A stretch of DNA of 64,000 bases from CAUPWF01 sp036656615 (GCA_036656615.1 JAVXHY010000009.1:11538-75537), one strand, 5' to 3'; positions 25,932-35,802 are shown, numbered from the stretch's first letter. Numbers and translations are program-made. The notes: a model not told the origin generated them from the letters alone.

Positions 25932-28067
25932 ATGAAAAAGCAGAACAAACGTCTCAAGTGGGCAATCCCTATCCTATTCTTTGCTGTACTGCTTATTGCG
26001 GTGGGTATATTTTGCTTTCTGTATTATGATACTACAGTGGCCTTACCAATTCATAACAGTAGTGAGGTTACACCAATTTTTCGATGCAATGAAAAACAAA
26101 TAGAACACTATGAACAAGGTGAATGGAAAGAATTTACAACAAAAGGAGTCACGATTCATTCATCCTTACCAGGTGGTAAAAAAGTGTCTACAGAATTATA
26201 TTTGGATTGGTTCCAGGAAATTGCAGATATGAATGCAAATGTTATAGAAGTTGCAGATAAAATGAATCCTGATTTTTATAAGGCATTTTATATGTATAAT
26301 TCTAAGGCAAGCGAACCTTTGTTTTTATTACAGGGGGTGAGCCTTTCGGAAAAAGAATATGCACATATGCAGGATGCATTAACAGGTCGATTAGAAGAAA
26401 AACTAACAGATGCAGGGTGTGAAATGATTAATATATTGCATGGAATCGGAGACCGGTCCTATGCATGGGATGTTTCCCCATGGGTCATGGGCTATTTAGT
26501 TGGTGATAAATGGGACTCAAAACTCGTACTTTATACAAATGATGTAGGACGGGATGATACCGGTTACAAAGGGAAGTATTGTAGTACATGGGAAAATTCC
26601 AGTGCGTTTGAAACCATCCTTGCACGAGTGGCAGATCATTTGTTTACATATGAAACTGGTAAATTCAAGACTCAAAAATTACTTGCTTTTCGTAATAGTG
26701 CATTCACAGATCCCTTGATTCATGATACAACCTTTAGTCCGGGTCTGTATGAAAATCTAGCCCATGTGAATACTCAGGTGATTTCTATGAGTAAATATGT
26801 AAAAACAGGCTACTTTGCTGCTTATGATCTGAATACCTATGAACCACAATTCCTTAGTTTTGACCCTGCATATACCGAAAATCAGAATCCAAAGGGAAAG
26901 CCGGATGCCTTTTATACTTATCTTACCAAGTTAAATGAATACCATATGTACATGCCAATTATTGCATCTACATTTGGACTTCCGGTTTCTAGAGGAGTTG
27001 CAGGTGTGGATGAAGTGTCTGGCCGAAATGGTGGTGGACTGTCAGAAGAAGAACAGGCGGTCATGCTTCGTGAATTATATACAGATATGATTGAGGCCGG
27101 ATTTGAAGGTGGTTGTTTGGCGGGGTGGCAGGATGATTGGTCAGCTAATACCTGGAATTGCCAAAGCGTGTCCATACCCAATACTCTTTCAAATTGGAAG
27201 GATGTGCAGTCAGCAAACCAAAGCATGGGAATTCTTGCAGTAGATTCAGGTGATCAGGATTCTGTCTGCTATCCAGATGGGAAGTATACCGAATGGGAGG
27301 GTGTTGCGCCGCTGTTAGAAGATCAGGGAATCATGGTGCAGACTTTATTTGATGAAACGTATTTGTATTTCAAACTACATATTCCCGGCTATGTGCCATC
27401 TGATCAGAAGGTAATATTGCCCTTAGATATTGCTCCGCGTATTGGAACGACCAATGACCAAACCAATCAAGTACAATATGACCGAAAGGCTGATTTCGCA
27501 CTGGTTATTCAAGACAAGGATACATCAAGTCTGATGGTACATCAGCGCTATGATGCATATGATGCACAACATCATTTTGAAGAAACCAAAGAGAATATAT
27601 ATTTTAAAAATACGATGCCACCAGAAAATGGAGATGAATTCACAATTGTACGTCAGTATGTGCGTAAACACTATTTTAATGCACAGCATGTACTAGAACC
27701 GCCAAAGGCTTTCAATACAGGTGCATTACATCATGGTAATGGAAATCCATCGGCTTTAGAGTATGATTCACTTTCCGATTTCTATATCAATGGTGAGGAT
27801 ATAGAAGTTCGTATTCCATGGGCGCTGCTTAATGTGGCAGATCCTCCAGGTGGTAAAAGACTGGATGACTTTTATGCCAATTATGGAGTGGAATTTCGTA
27901 ATCTTTCGGAAATACATGTGGGATTCGTGTGGCAGGCAAATGGTAATGGTGTCACGATCAAAAGCAGTCCCATTTCACTTGATCAATGGGATGAAAAACC
28001 CAAGTATCATTTTCGGAAACGACTTGCTTATGATAGTATGAAAGAGATATTTGAATATGTTAAATAA
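25932..28067 (+). CDS. Membrane-anchored protein, putative TIM-barrel glycosidase with C-terminal carbohydrate-binding-like domain
   Basis: A 711-aa protein with an N-terminal anchor helix (about 10-32). Residues about 50-420 alternate short hydrophobic strands and helices (ITVEADKMNPDFYKAFY-like turns, PLFLLQGVSL, WVMGYLVGDKWDS, MPIIASTFGLPVSRGVAG, GFEGGCLAGWQDDWSANTW), as in (beta/alpha)8 glycosidases; the acidic pair in WQDDW could be catalytic. Residues about 430-700 (LFDETYLYFKLHIPGY, PLDIAPRIG, DIEVRIPWALLNVADP) look like a family 9 carbohydrate-binding beta-sandwich. No exact family recognised. It probably trims, binds or guides the polymer outside the cell. Confidence 0.65.
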   Translation: MKKQNKRLKWAIPILFFAVLLIAVGIFCFLYYDTTVALPIHNSSEVTPIFRCNEKQIEHYEQGEWKEFTTKGVTIHSSLPGGKKVSTELYLDWFQEIADMNANVIEVADKMNPDFYKAFYMYNSKASEPLFLLQGVSLSEKEYAHMQDALTGRLEEKLTDAGCEMINILHGIGDRSYAWDVSPWVMGYLVGDKWDSKLVLYTNDVGRDDTGYKGKYCSTWENSSAFETILARVADHLFTYETGKFKTQKLLAFRNSAFTDPLIHDTTFSPGLYENLAHVNTQVISMSKYVKTGYFAAYDLNTYEPQFLSFDPAYTENQNPKGKPDAFYTYLTKLNEYHMYMPIIASTFGLPVSRGVAGVDEVSGRNGGGLSEEEQAVMLRELYTDMIEAGFEGGCLAGWQDDWSANTWNCQSVSIPNTLSNWKDVQSANQSMGILAVDSGDQDSVCYPDGKYTEWEGVAPLLEDQGIMVQTLFDETYLYFKLHIPGYVPSDQKVILPLDIAPRIGTTNDQTNQVQYDRKADFALVIQDKDTSSLMVHQRYDAYDAQHHFEETKENIYFKNTMPPENGDEFTIVRQYVRKHYFNAQHVLEPPKAFNTGALHHGNGNPSALEYDSLSDFYINGEDIEVRIPWALLNVADPPGGKRLDDFYANYGVEFRNLSEIHVGFVWQANGNGVTIKSSPISLDQWDEKPKYHFRKRLAYDSMKEIFEYVK

Positions 28068-28089
28068 AAAGGGATAGGAAAAACGTAAT

Positions 28090-29337
28090 ATGATAAAAAA
28101 AGAAAAAATCTATGCGTTGATTGTTTTGTTAGCGGGAGCAACTCTTGTATTGATTGCATTGTCATCCTGGAGAAATGACAAGCTTCGCACACAATATAAT
28201 GAAAGAGCAGAGGCTTATCATCAGCAGGCTGATATAGAAAAGAAGTGGCTTATTACTACACAACTCTCAAATGGTGCTTTTGCAAAACGTCCGGAGAATC
28301 AGGGCAATGCATCTGTGGTACCATACTTTTCCTGCTTTACGGCTCTTGCGCTGATAGATGGGGATGAAAAAGGGGAATACCGTGAACAGGTAAGAGATTA
28401 CATCGACTGGCATTTTGCCCATTTAAATGATAAAAAAGAAGATTACAACGGTGTTGCTGGAACCATCTACAATTATGATGTAGTGATAGAAAATGGAATC
28501 GTTACAAAGGAACAATCCACGGGAGAGTATGACTCTACAGACTCTTATGCAGCAACTTTTCTATCCCTTGTATATGGATTCGCAAGACAATATGAAGAAC
28601 AGGAATATCTGGAAAATCATAAGACAGAGCTGCTGGCTGTTTCTAATGCTATGTTGGAAACAATGAATCACGGGTTAAGTTATTCAAAACCGGATTACAA
28701 AATAAAATTTCTAATGGATAATGCAGAAGTGTATGCTGGATGTCAGGATATGTCTGAACTGATTACCATGCTTAAGCTAGATACTTCTGGATCCAATCAA
28801 GAGGAATTTGTTGAATTAAAGAAACAATTAGTAAAGAACCAGAAGGTATTGCGCAAGAATATTCAAGGGTTATGGAATCAGAAAGGTCAATACTATGAAC
28901 CGGCAGTGGGTACTTCGGGTGAGCCTGCCTCTGAGTTTGAATGGGAGGAATTCTATCCAAGTGCAGCATCGCAGCTGTTTCCGGTTATATTTGGTGTTGT
29001 AACACCCCAAGATGTATATTCCAAAGAAGTGTACAAACAATTTTCATCGGTTTATCAATGGGAAGAATTGGAACATTATTATGATGGGAAAGCTTCATTT
29101 TATTGGAGCATGCTTGCTTATGCAGGAGCTTGCATGGGGGATGAGGATCGTGTAAATACCTATATAAAAAGCTATTGTAAAGAGACGAAAATAGGACATG
29201 AAAAACCGCTTTATAATGCAGATTCTGCATGGATGATTCGTTCCTGTGAATATATGGCGAACACATATAAAGAAAAACCAATTGGACTGATACAAGTCTG
29301 TATGGAAAAAATAAAAAGGCTGGAAAATCAATTATGA
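28090..29337 (+). CDS. Membrane-anchored putative (alpha/alpha)6-barrel glycosidase-like protein
   Basis: A 415-aa protein with an N-terminal anchor (about 9-25) followed by an all-helical region. Repeats of helix pairs ending in short loops, aromatic-rich motifs (SVVPYFSCFTALALI, STDSYAATFLSLVYGFARQY, EEFYPSAASQLFPVIFGV, KASFYWSMLAYAGACMGD) and the acidic pair in EYDSTDSY resemble six-hairpin glycosidases such as GH8 or related lyases. No named family is certain. The last codon overlaps the epimerase start (ATGA). A hydrolase paired with a synthase is common in exopolysaccharide operons (e.g. BcsZ), which fits here by position. Confidence 0.6.
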   Translation: MIKKEKIYALIVLLAGATLVLIALSSWRNDKLRTQYNERAEAYHQQADIEKKWLITTQLSNGAFAKRPENQGNASVVPYFSCFTALALIDGDEKGEYREQVRDYIDWHFAHLNDKKEDYNGVAGTIYNYDVVIENGIVTKEQSTGEYDSTDSYAATFLSLVYGFARQYEEQEYLENHKTELLAVSNAMLETMNHGLSYSKPDYKIKFLMDNAEVYAGCQDMSELITMLKLDTSGSNQEEFVELKKQLVKNQKVLRKNIQGLWNQKGQYYEPAVGTSGEPASEFEWEEFYPSAASQLFPVIFGVVTPQDVYSKEVYKQFSSVYQWEELEHYYDGKASFYWSMLAYAGACMGDEDRVNTYIKSYCKETKIGHEKPLYNADSAWMIRSCEYMANTYKEKPIGLIQVCMEKIKRLENQL

Positions 29338-30434
29338 AAAAAGTAATGCTAGTTTTTGGCACACGTCCTGAAGCAATTAAAATGTGCCCATTGGTGAATG
29401 AATTTAACAACCATCCCGAATTGCAGACGGTTGTTTGTGTTACAGGACAGCATCGACAAATGTTAGATCAAGTGCTTGAGGCATTTAAAGTTATACCTAA
29501 TTATGATTTGTCTATTATGAAGGAGAATCAAACGCTGTTCGATGTAACGACCAATATTTTAGAAAGAATACGAGTAGTTTTAGAAAGTGAACATCCAGAT
29601 ATTGTATTGGTACATGGGGATACATCTACTACCTTTGTTACTGCTTTAGCATGTTTCTATCTGCAGATTCCAGTAGGACATGTAGAAGCAGGTCTGCGTA
29701 CGTACAATATTTATTCTCCTTATCCAGAGGAGTTTAATCGTCAGGCAGTTGGAATTATTGCAACATATCATTTCGCTCCCACTACAATTTCTCGTGATAA
29801 TCTGCTGCGTGAGGGAAAGTCAAAGGACAGTATCTATGTAACAGGCAACACAGCTATTGATGCTTTACAGACAACGGTTCATAGTGATTACACCCATCCG
29901 GAATTGGAGTGGGCAAAGGGGAGCCGTTTGATTATGTTAACGGCACATCGACGTGAGAACTTAGGCGAGCCTATGCGTCATATGTTTTGTGCGATTAAGC
30001 GTATTGTGGATGAACATTTGGATTTGAAGGTTATTTATCCGATTCATATGAATCCAATAGTGCGTCAGATGGCAGCAGATGTATTTGGTGAAGATGAGCG
30101 GTTTCATATTATTGAACCACTGGATGTAGTAGATTTTCATAATTTTCTAGCTCATAGTTTTTTTATTTTGACGGATAGTGGTGGAATTCAAGAGGAGGCT
30201 CCAAGTCTTGGCAAACCAGTTCTAGTTATGCGGGATACAACGGAACGTCCAGAAGGAATCGCTGCTGGTACTCTGAGGCTGGTTGGAACAAATGAAAATA
30301 CAATTTACAAAGAATGCAAACGTTTGTTGACAGATGCGGAAGTATATCAAGCAATGTCTCATGCGTCTAATCCATATGGGGATGGATGTGCCTGTAAGCG
30401 AATTGCAAGTATTATTTGTAAAAATTCTTTATAA
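29334..30434 (+). CDS. wecB: UDP-N-acetylglucosamine 2-epimerase (non-hydrolysing)
   Basis: A 366-aa enzyme that interconverts UDP-GlcNAc and UDP-ManNAc. Family motifs: FGTRPEAIKMCPLV, VCVTGQHRQMLDQVL, VHGDTSTTFVTALACFYLQIPVGHVEAGLRTYN, PYPEEFNRQAVG, TGNTAIDAL, TAHRRENLG, YPIHMNPIVR, LTDSGGIQEEAPSLGKPVLVMRDTTERPEG. All catalytic residues of WecB/MnaA are visible. It is the last gene of the operon and overlaps the previous one, so it probably supplies UDP-ManNAc to the operon's synthase, though a role in teichoic-acid linkage-unit synthesis is also possible. Confidence 0.95.
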   Translation: MKKVMLVFGTRPEAIKMCPLVNEFNNHPELQTVVCVTGQHRQMLDQVLEAFKVIPNYDLSIMKENQTLFDVTTNILERIRVVLESEHPDIVLVHGDTSTTFVTALACFYLQIPVGHVEAGLRTYNIYSPYPEEFNRQAVGIIATYHFAPTTISRDNLLREGKSKDSIYVTGNTAIDALQTTVHSDYTHPELEWAKGSRLIMLTAHRRENLGEPMRHMFCAIKRIVDEHLDLKVIYPIHMNPIVRQMAADVFGEDERFHIIEPLDVVDFHNFLAHSFFILTDSGGIQEEAPSLGKPVLVMRDTTERPEGIAAGTLRLVGTNENTIYKECKRLLTDAEVYQAMSHASNPYGDGCACKRIASIICKNSL

Positions 30435-30492
30435 TTGGGTGTAAAAGCCTTGAAAATACCATAATATGAACATAAACAACAAAATGATATCT

Positions 30493-30521
30493 TGAAAACC
30501 CCCGTGTAATATGGTAAAGTT
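30493..30521 (+). promoter_or_regulatory. Putative promoter of the 7TM diguanylate cyclase
   Basis: TTGAAA (30493-30498), 17 bases, then TAAAGT (30516-30521) preceded by TGG (extended -10). It lies about 85 bases before the start codon. Confidence 0.45.
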
Positions 30522-30605
30522 ATGAACGATATATGGATGGAAAGAAGATGTTTACTAAAATACCAAATTCCATACTATGTTTCATAACAAACAGGAGGAT
30601 AACAC

Positions 30606-32189
30606 ATGAATATATTATCCATTATATCGATTGTCATTTACACATCTTTTTGTATAGGTGCAGTGCAAATGCTGACTGCAGAAAGAAAAAGTGTTTTAAA
30701 TATATCAGCTAGTATTGTTCTATTGAGCTTGGGTTGGTGGTCTTTTTGTAACTCTTATTTTTTCGCATCAGCCACTTCAGAGCAGGCGCTCTTTTGGCAT
30801 AAACTAGGCTCCATAGGGTGGTGTGGATTTGTAGCTTTTACAGCATACTATTTCTATGCATTAACCAATTATAATCAAAAAATCATGGCGTGGTGGAAAC
30901 AAATTTTGTTTTTTATCCCAGCAGTTATTCTGATCATTCGAAATCTATCTGGTACAACCACTTCTTTAGCACAACGTATTATTCCATCCATCAATGGCTG
31001 GGGCTGGACTTATGAAAATTCCATAGATTCATTTTGGCTATGGGCATATTTGATTTATGTGGTTGTATATTTTGGGATTGCATTTTATCTCTTATATCAA
31101 TGGGGTAAACTAGTAAAACATAAGATGAAAAGAGAAATGGCAATTAGATTCATTGTTTTAGACGTCTTAACTATATTCTTTGGAGTAGTTACAGATGTTA
31201 TTCTTCCTCTGACATGGCCAAGCATTCCAGCCATGGCAAGCATAGGAACAGCATTTTTTGGTATCGGATATTTTGCCGTTATTTATAGACAGGATGTGTT
31301 TAACATTAATTTGGTAATTTCGTCTGACGATATTTTGCAAGTAAGTAATAATTCCATATTTGTAATTGATGAGAATAAGGAAATATTAAAGTATAATAAC
31401 GCAGTTACTCATTTACTAGACTACAATAAATGGGAACTAATTGGGACGGACTTTATGAAGCTGATCATAGGGACTCTTGATTTTAGTCAACTGGATTCCA
31501 ATGAAGATTTAATAAATACGGAAGTAAAAATGCAATGCAAGAAGGGAAGAATTAAGGATGTATTAATTTCTGCTTCTATAGCAAAGGATCAGCGTCATAA
31601 TTTCTTGTGCGTTATTATTTCCTGTCAAGATGTTTCGAAGCAAAAGAGAACTCAGGCAGAGCTTGAGATTGAACGGGAAAAGTATCATAGGCTTGCAAAT
31701 GACTACCAAAGACTTGCTTATTATGATCCACTCACCAATCTGCCGAATCGTAGACAGTTCTTTGATGTATTAATGAACTTTGAACAAATGTATCAAAAGG
31801 AAAAGAAAGATTTTGCTGTCTTTGTGTTGGATCTCGATAACTTTAAACTTATTAATGATACATACGGTCATGCAGTTGGGGATGAATTGTTGAAAGCAAC
31901 TGCAAAGAAACTTCAAATTTGCTTGGATGATGAGGAATTTGTAGCAAGACTGGGTGGAGATGAGTTTATGATCCTTATGCCTTGTTCAGAGATTTCTTAT
32001 GTGAAGTGCAAGATGAAGAGAATCCAAGAAGAATTTGGCAGGGCAATCATATTTGACGGACATACACATGCAATGCGAATTTCTGTTGGATATGGTATAT
32101 ACTCTCAAATAGAGGATACAACAGTTTTGATACGGATGGCAGATGAAGCGATGTATCATGATAAAAATATACATATGACAATGTGTTAA
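30606..32189 (+). CDS. Diguanylate cyclase with N-terminal seven-helix sensor and PAS domain
   Basis: A 527-aa membrane protein. Seven helices fill residues 1-225 in the pattern of the '7TM histidine-kinase N-terminal' sensor (e.g. WWSFCNSYFFASATSEQALFWHKLG); a PAS-like domain follows at about 240-350; the GGDEF domain occupies about 370-527 with YDPLTNLPNRRQFF, DLDNFKLINDTYGHAVGDELL and LGGDEFMIL, all residues needed for c-di-GMP synthesis. The inhibitory RxxD site is degenerate (DDEE). AGGAGG precedes the ATG. It lies directly after the exopolysaccharide operon, so it is a candidate regulator of polymer production. Confidence 0.92.
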   Translation: MNILSIISIVIYTSFCIGAVQMLTAERKSVLNISASIVLLSLGWWSFCNSYFFASATSEQALFWHKLGSIGWCGFVAFTAYYFYALTNYNQKIMAWWKQILFFIPAVILIIRNLSGTTTSLAQRIIPSINGWGWTYENSIDSFWLWAYLIYVVVYFGIAFYLLYQWGKLVKHKMKREMAIRFIVLDVLTIFFGVVTDVILPLTWPSIPAMASIGTAFFGIGYFAVIYRQDVFNINLVISSDDILQVSNNSIFVIDENKEILKYNNAVTHLLDYNKWELIGTDFMKLIIGTLDFSQLDSNEDLINTEVKMQCKKGRIKDVLISASIAKDQRHNFLCVIISCQDVSKQKRTQAELEIEREKYHRLANDYQRLAYYDPLTNLPNRRQFFDVLMNFEQMYQKEKKDFAVFVLDLDNFKLINDTYGHAVGDELLKATAKKLQICLDDEEFVARLGGDEFMILMPCSEISYVKCKMKRIQEEFGRAIIFDGHTHAMRISVGYGIYSQIEDTTVLIRMADEAMYHDKNIHMTMC

Positions 32190-32204
32190 AGCATTATTTC
32201 CATA

Positions 32205-32249
32205 CACCCATGTACATTCTATATTTATGTATATGGGTGTATGTGTATG
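32205..32249. repeat. Long inverted repeat after the 7TM diguanylate cyclase
   Basis: CATACACCCAT and ATGGGTGTATG pair perfectly, with a further GTACA/TGTA pairing inside. It could be a transcription-blocking hairpin, but no T-run follows on either strand, so I do not call it a terminator. Confidence 0.5.
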
Positions 32250-32360
32250 TATAAAAAAAATCGAACTATCCATAGTAAAATGAAAGAAATTATGATAAAC
32301 TAGAAAACAGAGAAAATGCAGAATGAGATAGAAACATTGATAAATTGAGGAGGGAATCTC

Positions 32361-33344
32361 ATGACGGATCAAGAGTTTTGCTGTAGTCGTACAAAGACAT
32401 TTTGGCATTATTATGTCTTAAAACCAACCAAAGAGCATTTCGATAAAATCGTTTCTTATTTCTCAGAGGAACTAGTTCTGATTGGCACAGGAAAGCATGA
32501 ATTTTTTACTGATTTGGATCAAATGATGAAGAATATAGAGCAGATTCAATCGGGAACGGAGCCGGTTTGTTTTAATGTGATTGATGAATGGTATGAATGT
32601 CTGACTATATCATCGAATGTATATCTTGTTTACGGAGGACTATGGGCGCGTCAACATGAGTTGTCAGATAGTGAAATACCTATTGATATGGATGTAAGAT
32701 TTAGTGTTCTATATCGAAAACATAATAAGAAATGGGAGATTATCCACATCCATCACTCTATTCCTTTTGCAGAACAGCAGCATGGAGAATATTATCCCAA
32801 ATCCTTAAGCGAGAAAGCAAAGGAAGCCATGAGTCTTGCTAAGCAGTTTGAAAAGAAATCGGAATTGGATTTGATGACAGAACTTTATAATAATGAGTCG
32901 TTCAAACTATATGCACAGCAACAAATGAACGTGACAGAAGTGGGAAATATGTATGTATTTGATATTGACTATTTCAAACAGGTCAATGATAATCATGGAC
33001 ATATGGCAGGTGATGAATTGCTGAAGCTATTTTCTCAATTTTTAAAACAAAACTTTAGTGATTATGCTATCATTGGCAGAATGGGTGGGGACGAGTTCGC
33101 CATATTTGAATACATACCTTTGGATAAAGAGGATACCATTCAAAAGATTCTATCTATGCAAAAAAATTTCGAACAGTCTGCCAAGAAAATGCTAGAACAT
33201 GGTACTGCAAGTTATTCGGTTGGCATTGCATCCATGATCAGAAATCATCACTATACCTATGATACCTTGTATGCCAATGCAGATCGAGCACTTTATCAAG
33301 CAAAGCAGGTAGGACGACAGACTTATTATTGGTATGATGAATAA
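32361..33344 (+). CDS. Diguanylate cyclase with N-terminal SnoaL/NTF2-like domain
   Basis: A 327-aa soluble protein. Residues about 1-135 (HYYVLKPTKEHFDKIVSYFSEELVLIGTGKHEFFTDLDQMM..., DVRFSVLYRKHNKKWEIIHIHHSIP) form an NTF2/SnoaL-like cone fold, usually a small-molecule pocket. After a helical linker, a GGDEF domain (about 170-327) has LDLMTELYNNESF, DIDYFKQVNDNHGHMAGDELL and MGGDEFAIF, intact for catalysis. The RxxD inhibitory site is absent (SDYA). GAGGAGGG precedes the ATG. The pairing of this pocket fold with GGDEF suggests a soluble sensor of a small ligand; the ligand is unknown. Confidence 0.88.
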   Translation: MTDQEFCCSRTKTFWHYYVLKPTKEHFDKIVSYFSEELVLIGTGKHEFFTDLDQMMKNIEQIQSGTEPVCFNVIDEWYECLTISSNVYLVYGGLWARQHELSDSEIPIDMDVRFSVLYRKHNKKWEIIHIHHSIPFAEQQHGEYYPKSLSEKAKEAMSLAKQFEKKSELDLMTELYNNESFKLYAQQQMNVTEVGNMYVFDIDYFKQVNDNHGHMAGDELLKLFSQFLKQNFSDYAIIGRMGGDEFAIFEYIPLDKEDTIQKILSMQKNFEQSAKKMLEHGTASYSVGIASMIRNHHYTYDTLYANADRALYQAKQVGRQTYYWYDE

Positions 33345-33360
33345 GTACTTGATGAGATCA

Positions 33361-33390
33361 AACAGAGCCAGTTATGTTGGCTCTGTTTTA
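33361..33390 (+). terminator. Intrinsic terminator after the SnoaL-GGDEF gene
   Basis: AACAGAGCCA (33361-33370) pairs with TGGCTCTGTT (33378-33387), followed by TTA. The T-run is short but the stem is perfect and ends 17 bases after the stop codon, which suits a terminator. Confidence 0.7.
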
Positions 33391-33495
33391 GTATGAAAAT
33401 ACAGCCAATAATTGTAAGATTGTATCGTAAAATTTAGAAAACTATGATAATATGTAGCTATAGACAGATAAAACAAAAGTGAAAGGAGATTGAGA

Positions 33496-35757
33496 ATGAT
33501 GACAAAGAAAAACAAGGTCAAAAAAGTATTATTTAATTTCTCATTCATTTTTGGAGTGATAATTCTTGTTGTGTTACTTACAACTGTTTATTTGAAACAA
33601 GTGCAGACTACAGAGCAAAAACGTGTGGATCAAGTAGTTCGTGAAAGTTCGATACAGCTAACAGCCCTTATCAAGGAACGCATTCACAATGATATGACGT
33701 ACATAGAAGGAGTTGGTAACTGTTTAGGTGCTAGTGATGCACCTATTACTTCACCAGAAACATTGCGTAGTATGAAGAGTCATAAGGATGTGAACCGGGC
33801 ATTTAAAAGTATTACGATTGCTACTTTAGATGGCAATTTATATGACTACGATGGAGTTATCATAGATAATATTTCAACAAGTCGTTATTTTCAAGAAGCC
33901 AAGAATGGACATACTGCTATCAGCGATCTAGAGCAATCATCAGATGGTAATAAAAAAATTATTTCTTTAGCTGCACCTATTCGTAAAGAAGGAGAAATTA
34001 TAGGAGTTGTAAAAGGTCGATTTCTAATGTCAGAGTTAGTCGAGTTCTTATCTGCTGATTTCTTTGATGGTCAAGGTTACAGTTATGTGGCAGATACGGC
34101 GGGAAATATTTTTGTTATGTCAGATAACCGGAGGGCAAACCCTGAATTTAAAAGTATATATGATGGATTAAAATTAACACCGCCGATTCCTTCTAATAAG
34201 CTAGATCAAATGATACGGAATATGAAGACAGGAAAAGAAGGACAGATTGTTTATGGATGTCAAAATGAACAACGTACCATGAGTTATATGCCCATTGGTA
34301 TTAATGATTGGTATTTACTCTCTGTTCTACCAAATAAAATCGTTGCTTCTCGTGCAATGCAAATTGCAAAACAGGTGTTGCTTTTGACGGTTGGATTTCT
34401 GATTATCATAGAGCTGTTTCTTTTTTATGTGAATCATCAGCGTAAAAAGAATCAAAAGTCAATTCAAGATATGCACGAGGAGATTCTTACTATTTTTAAC
34501 AATATACCAGGGGGGATTTTCAAATGTCTTGTAGATGATGGCTTCACTGTGATTGGTGCTAATGATGGCTTCTATAAAATATTGGGTTTAACGAAAGAAG
34601 AATTTCAGGAACATTATTCCAATCAAATTGCAAACATCATATATGCCTGTGATTTTGACGGGCTAAAGCGGTCCATCGTTACTCAATCTAAAAAGAATAA
34701 ATTCGTAACGAATGAAGTTCAATTGTTTCCGGTGAATGAAGAAAAAAGGTGGTTTTTAATGAATGGTGCATTTGTAAGACTGCCATCGGGTGAAGATGTT
34801 ATTTATGGTAGTTTTACGGATATTTCCGAATTGAAAGACACACAAAACCAATTGCAGGAAGAAAAGCAGCGTTACGATATAATCGTTACGCAGACAAGGG
34901 ATATTATATTTGAATGGAATCCCGTTGATAAAATGATTAGTCATTCCAAAAATTTCCAAAAAACATTTGGTTATCAATTGATTTCAGATGATTTTCCACA
35001 ACGATTCTTACATGAACATCTGATTCATCAGGACGATGAATCCATATTCTTAGACCTTTATCATAAAATGCAAAGCGGAGATATCTCTTCTACAGCAGAA
35101 TTTCGCATCAAAAAGTCAGATGGCAGCTTCCTTTGGTGTCGAGTTTCCTCAACAGCAGTACATGATAAAGATGGGCGTATTAGTCGTGTGGTAGGTGTGA
35201 TTGAAGATATTGATGCTGCCAAAAAAGAATTGAGCAAGGTAATAGAAATTGCACAGCATGATCCGTTGACCGGACTTTATAATAAGGGAACCACGGAATA
35301 TTTAATGAAACAATATATCAGTACCTCAAGGGAACCGGCAGTACTTCTTATGATTGATATTGACAATTTTAAACAAGTAAATGATTCGCTTGGTCATAAA
35401 AGTGGTGATGTGGTACTGATTGGCATTGCAAATAAGTTAAAGGAATTGTTTCAGGAAACAGATATTGTTGGCCGTATAGGTGGAGATGAATTCGTGGCTC
35501 TTTTGAATGGATGGAAGCTGGGATATGAGTTAGAGCACAAACTTGCAGAGATAGCAGCTGTATTTAGAGTAAGCTTTGAACAGATTGATGCCAAGTGCGA
35601 TATTACATGTAGTATAGGTGTAGCACTATTTCCAAAGGATGGAACAACATTTTCAGAACTATTCCATAAAGCAGATATGGCATTATATTATGTAAAGCAA
35701 AATGGTAAAGATTCATATCTTATTTATAATGAGGAAATCATTGTAAAAAATGATTGA
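33496..35757 (+). CDS. dCache-PAS-PAS-GGDEF diguanylate cyclase
   Basis: A 753-aa membrane sensor: helix at about 11-32, extracytoplasmic double-Cache domain (about 40-280; DVNRAFKSITIATLDGNLYDYDG, GTVIKGRFLMSELV, SYVADTAGNIFVM), second helix (about 290-312), two PAS domains (about 325-440 and 455-575; LWCRVSSTAVHDKDGRISRVVGVIEDI) and a GGDEF domain (about 590-745) with QHDPLTGLYNKGTTEYL, IDIDNFKQVNDSLGHKSGDVV and IGGDEFVAL, predicted active. The inhibitory RxxD is missing (QETD). AAAGGAG supports the ATG at 33496 over the TTG at 33490. Cache domains commonly bind amino acids or organic acids. Confidence 0.92.
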   Translation: MMTKKNKVKKVLFNFSFIFGVIILVVLLTTVYLKQVQTTEQKRVDQVVRESSIQLTALIKERIHNDMTYIEGVGNCLGASDAPITSPETLRSMKSHKDVNRAFKSITIATLDGNLYDYDGVIIDNISTSRYFQEAKNGHTAISDLEQSSDGNKKIISLAAPIRKEGEIIGVVKGRFLMSELVEFLSADFFDGQGYSYVADTAGNIFVMSDNRRANPEFKSIYDGLKLTPPIPSNKLDQMIRNMKTGKEGQIVYGCQNEQRTMSYMPIGINDWYLLSVLPNKIVASRAMQIAKQVLLLTVGFLIIIELFLFYVNHQRKKNQKSIQDMHEEILTIFNNIPGGIFKCLVDDGFTVIGANDGFYKILGLTKEEFQEHYSNQIANIIYACDFDGLKRSIVTQSKKNKFVTNEVQLFPVNEEKRWFLMNGAFVRLPSGEDVIYGSFTDISELKDTQNQLQEEKQRYDIIVTQTRDIIFEWNPVDKMISHSKNFQKTFGYQLISDDFPQRFLHEHLIHQDDESIFLDLYHKMQSGDISSTAEFRIKKSDGSFLWCRVSSTAVHDKDGRISRVVGVIEDIDAAKKELSKVIEIAQHDPLTGLYNKGTTEYLMKQYISTSREPAVLLMIDIDNFKQVNDSLGHKSGDVVLIGIANKLKELFQETDIVGRIGGDEFVALLNGWKLGYELEHKLAEIAAVFRVSFEQIDAKCDITCSIGVALFPKDGTTFSELFHKADMALYYVKQNGKDSYLIYNEEIIVKND

Positions 35758-35802
35758 CTTTCACATATTGTGTGGTTTATAATAAACCGCGTAATTAATA
35801 GC

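Noticed and set aside
32205..32249. Terminator after the 7TM diguanylate cyclase
   Set aside because: The stem is long but no T-run follows on either strand, so it is listed only as an inverted repeat.
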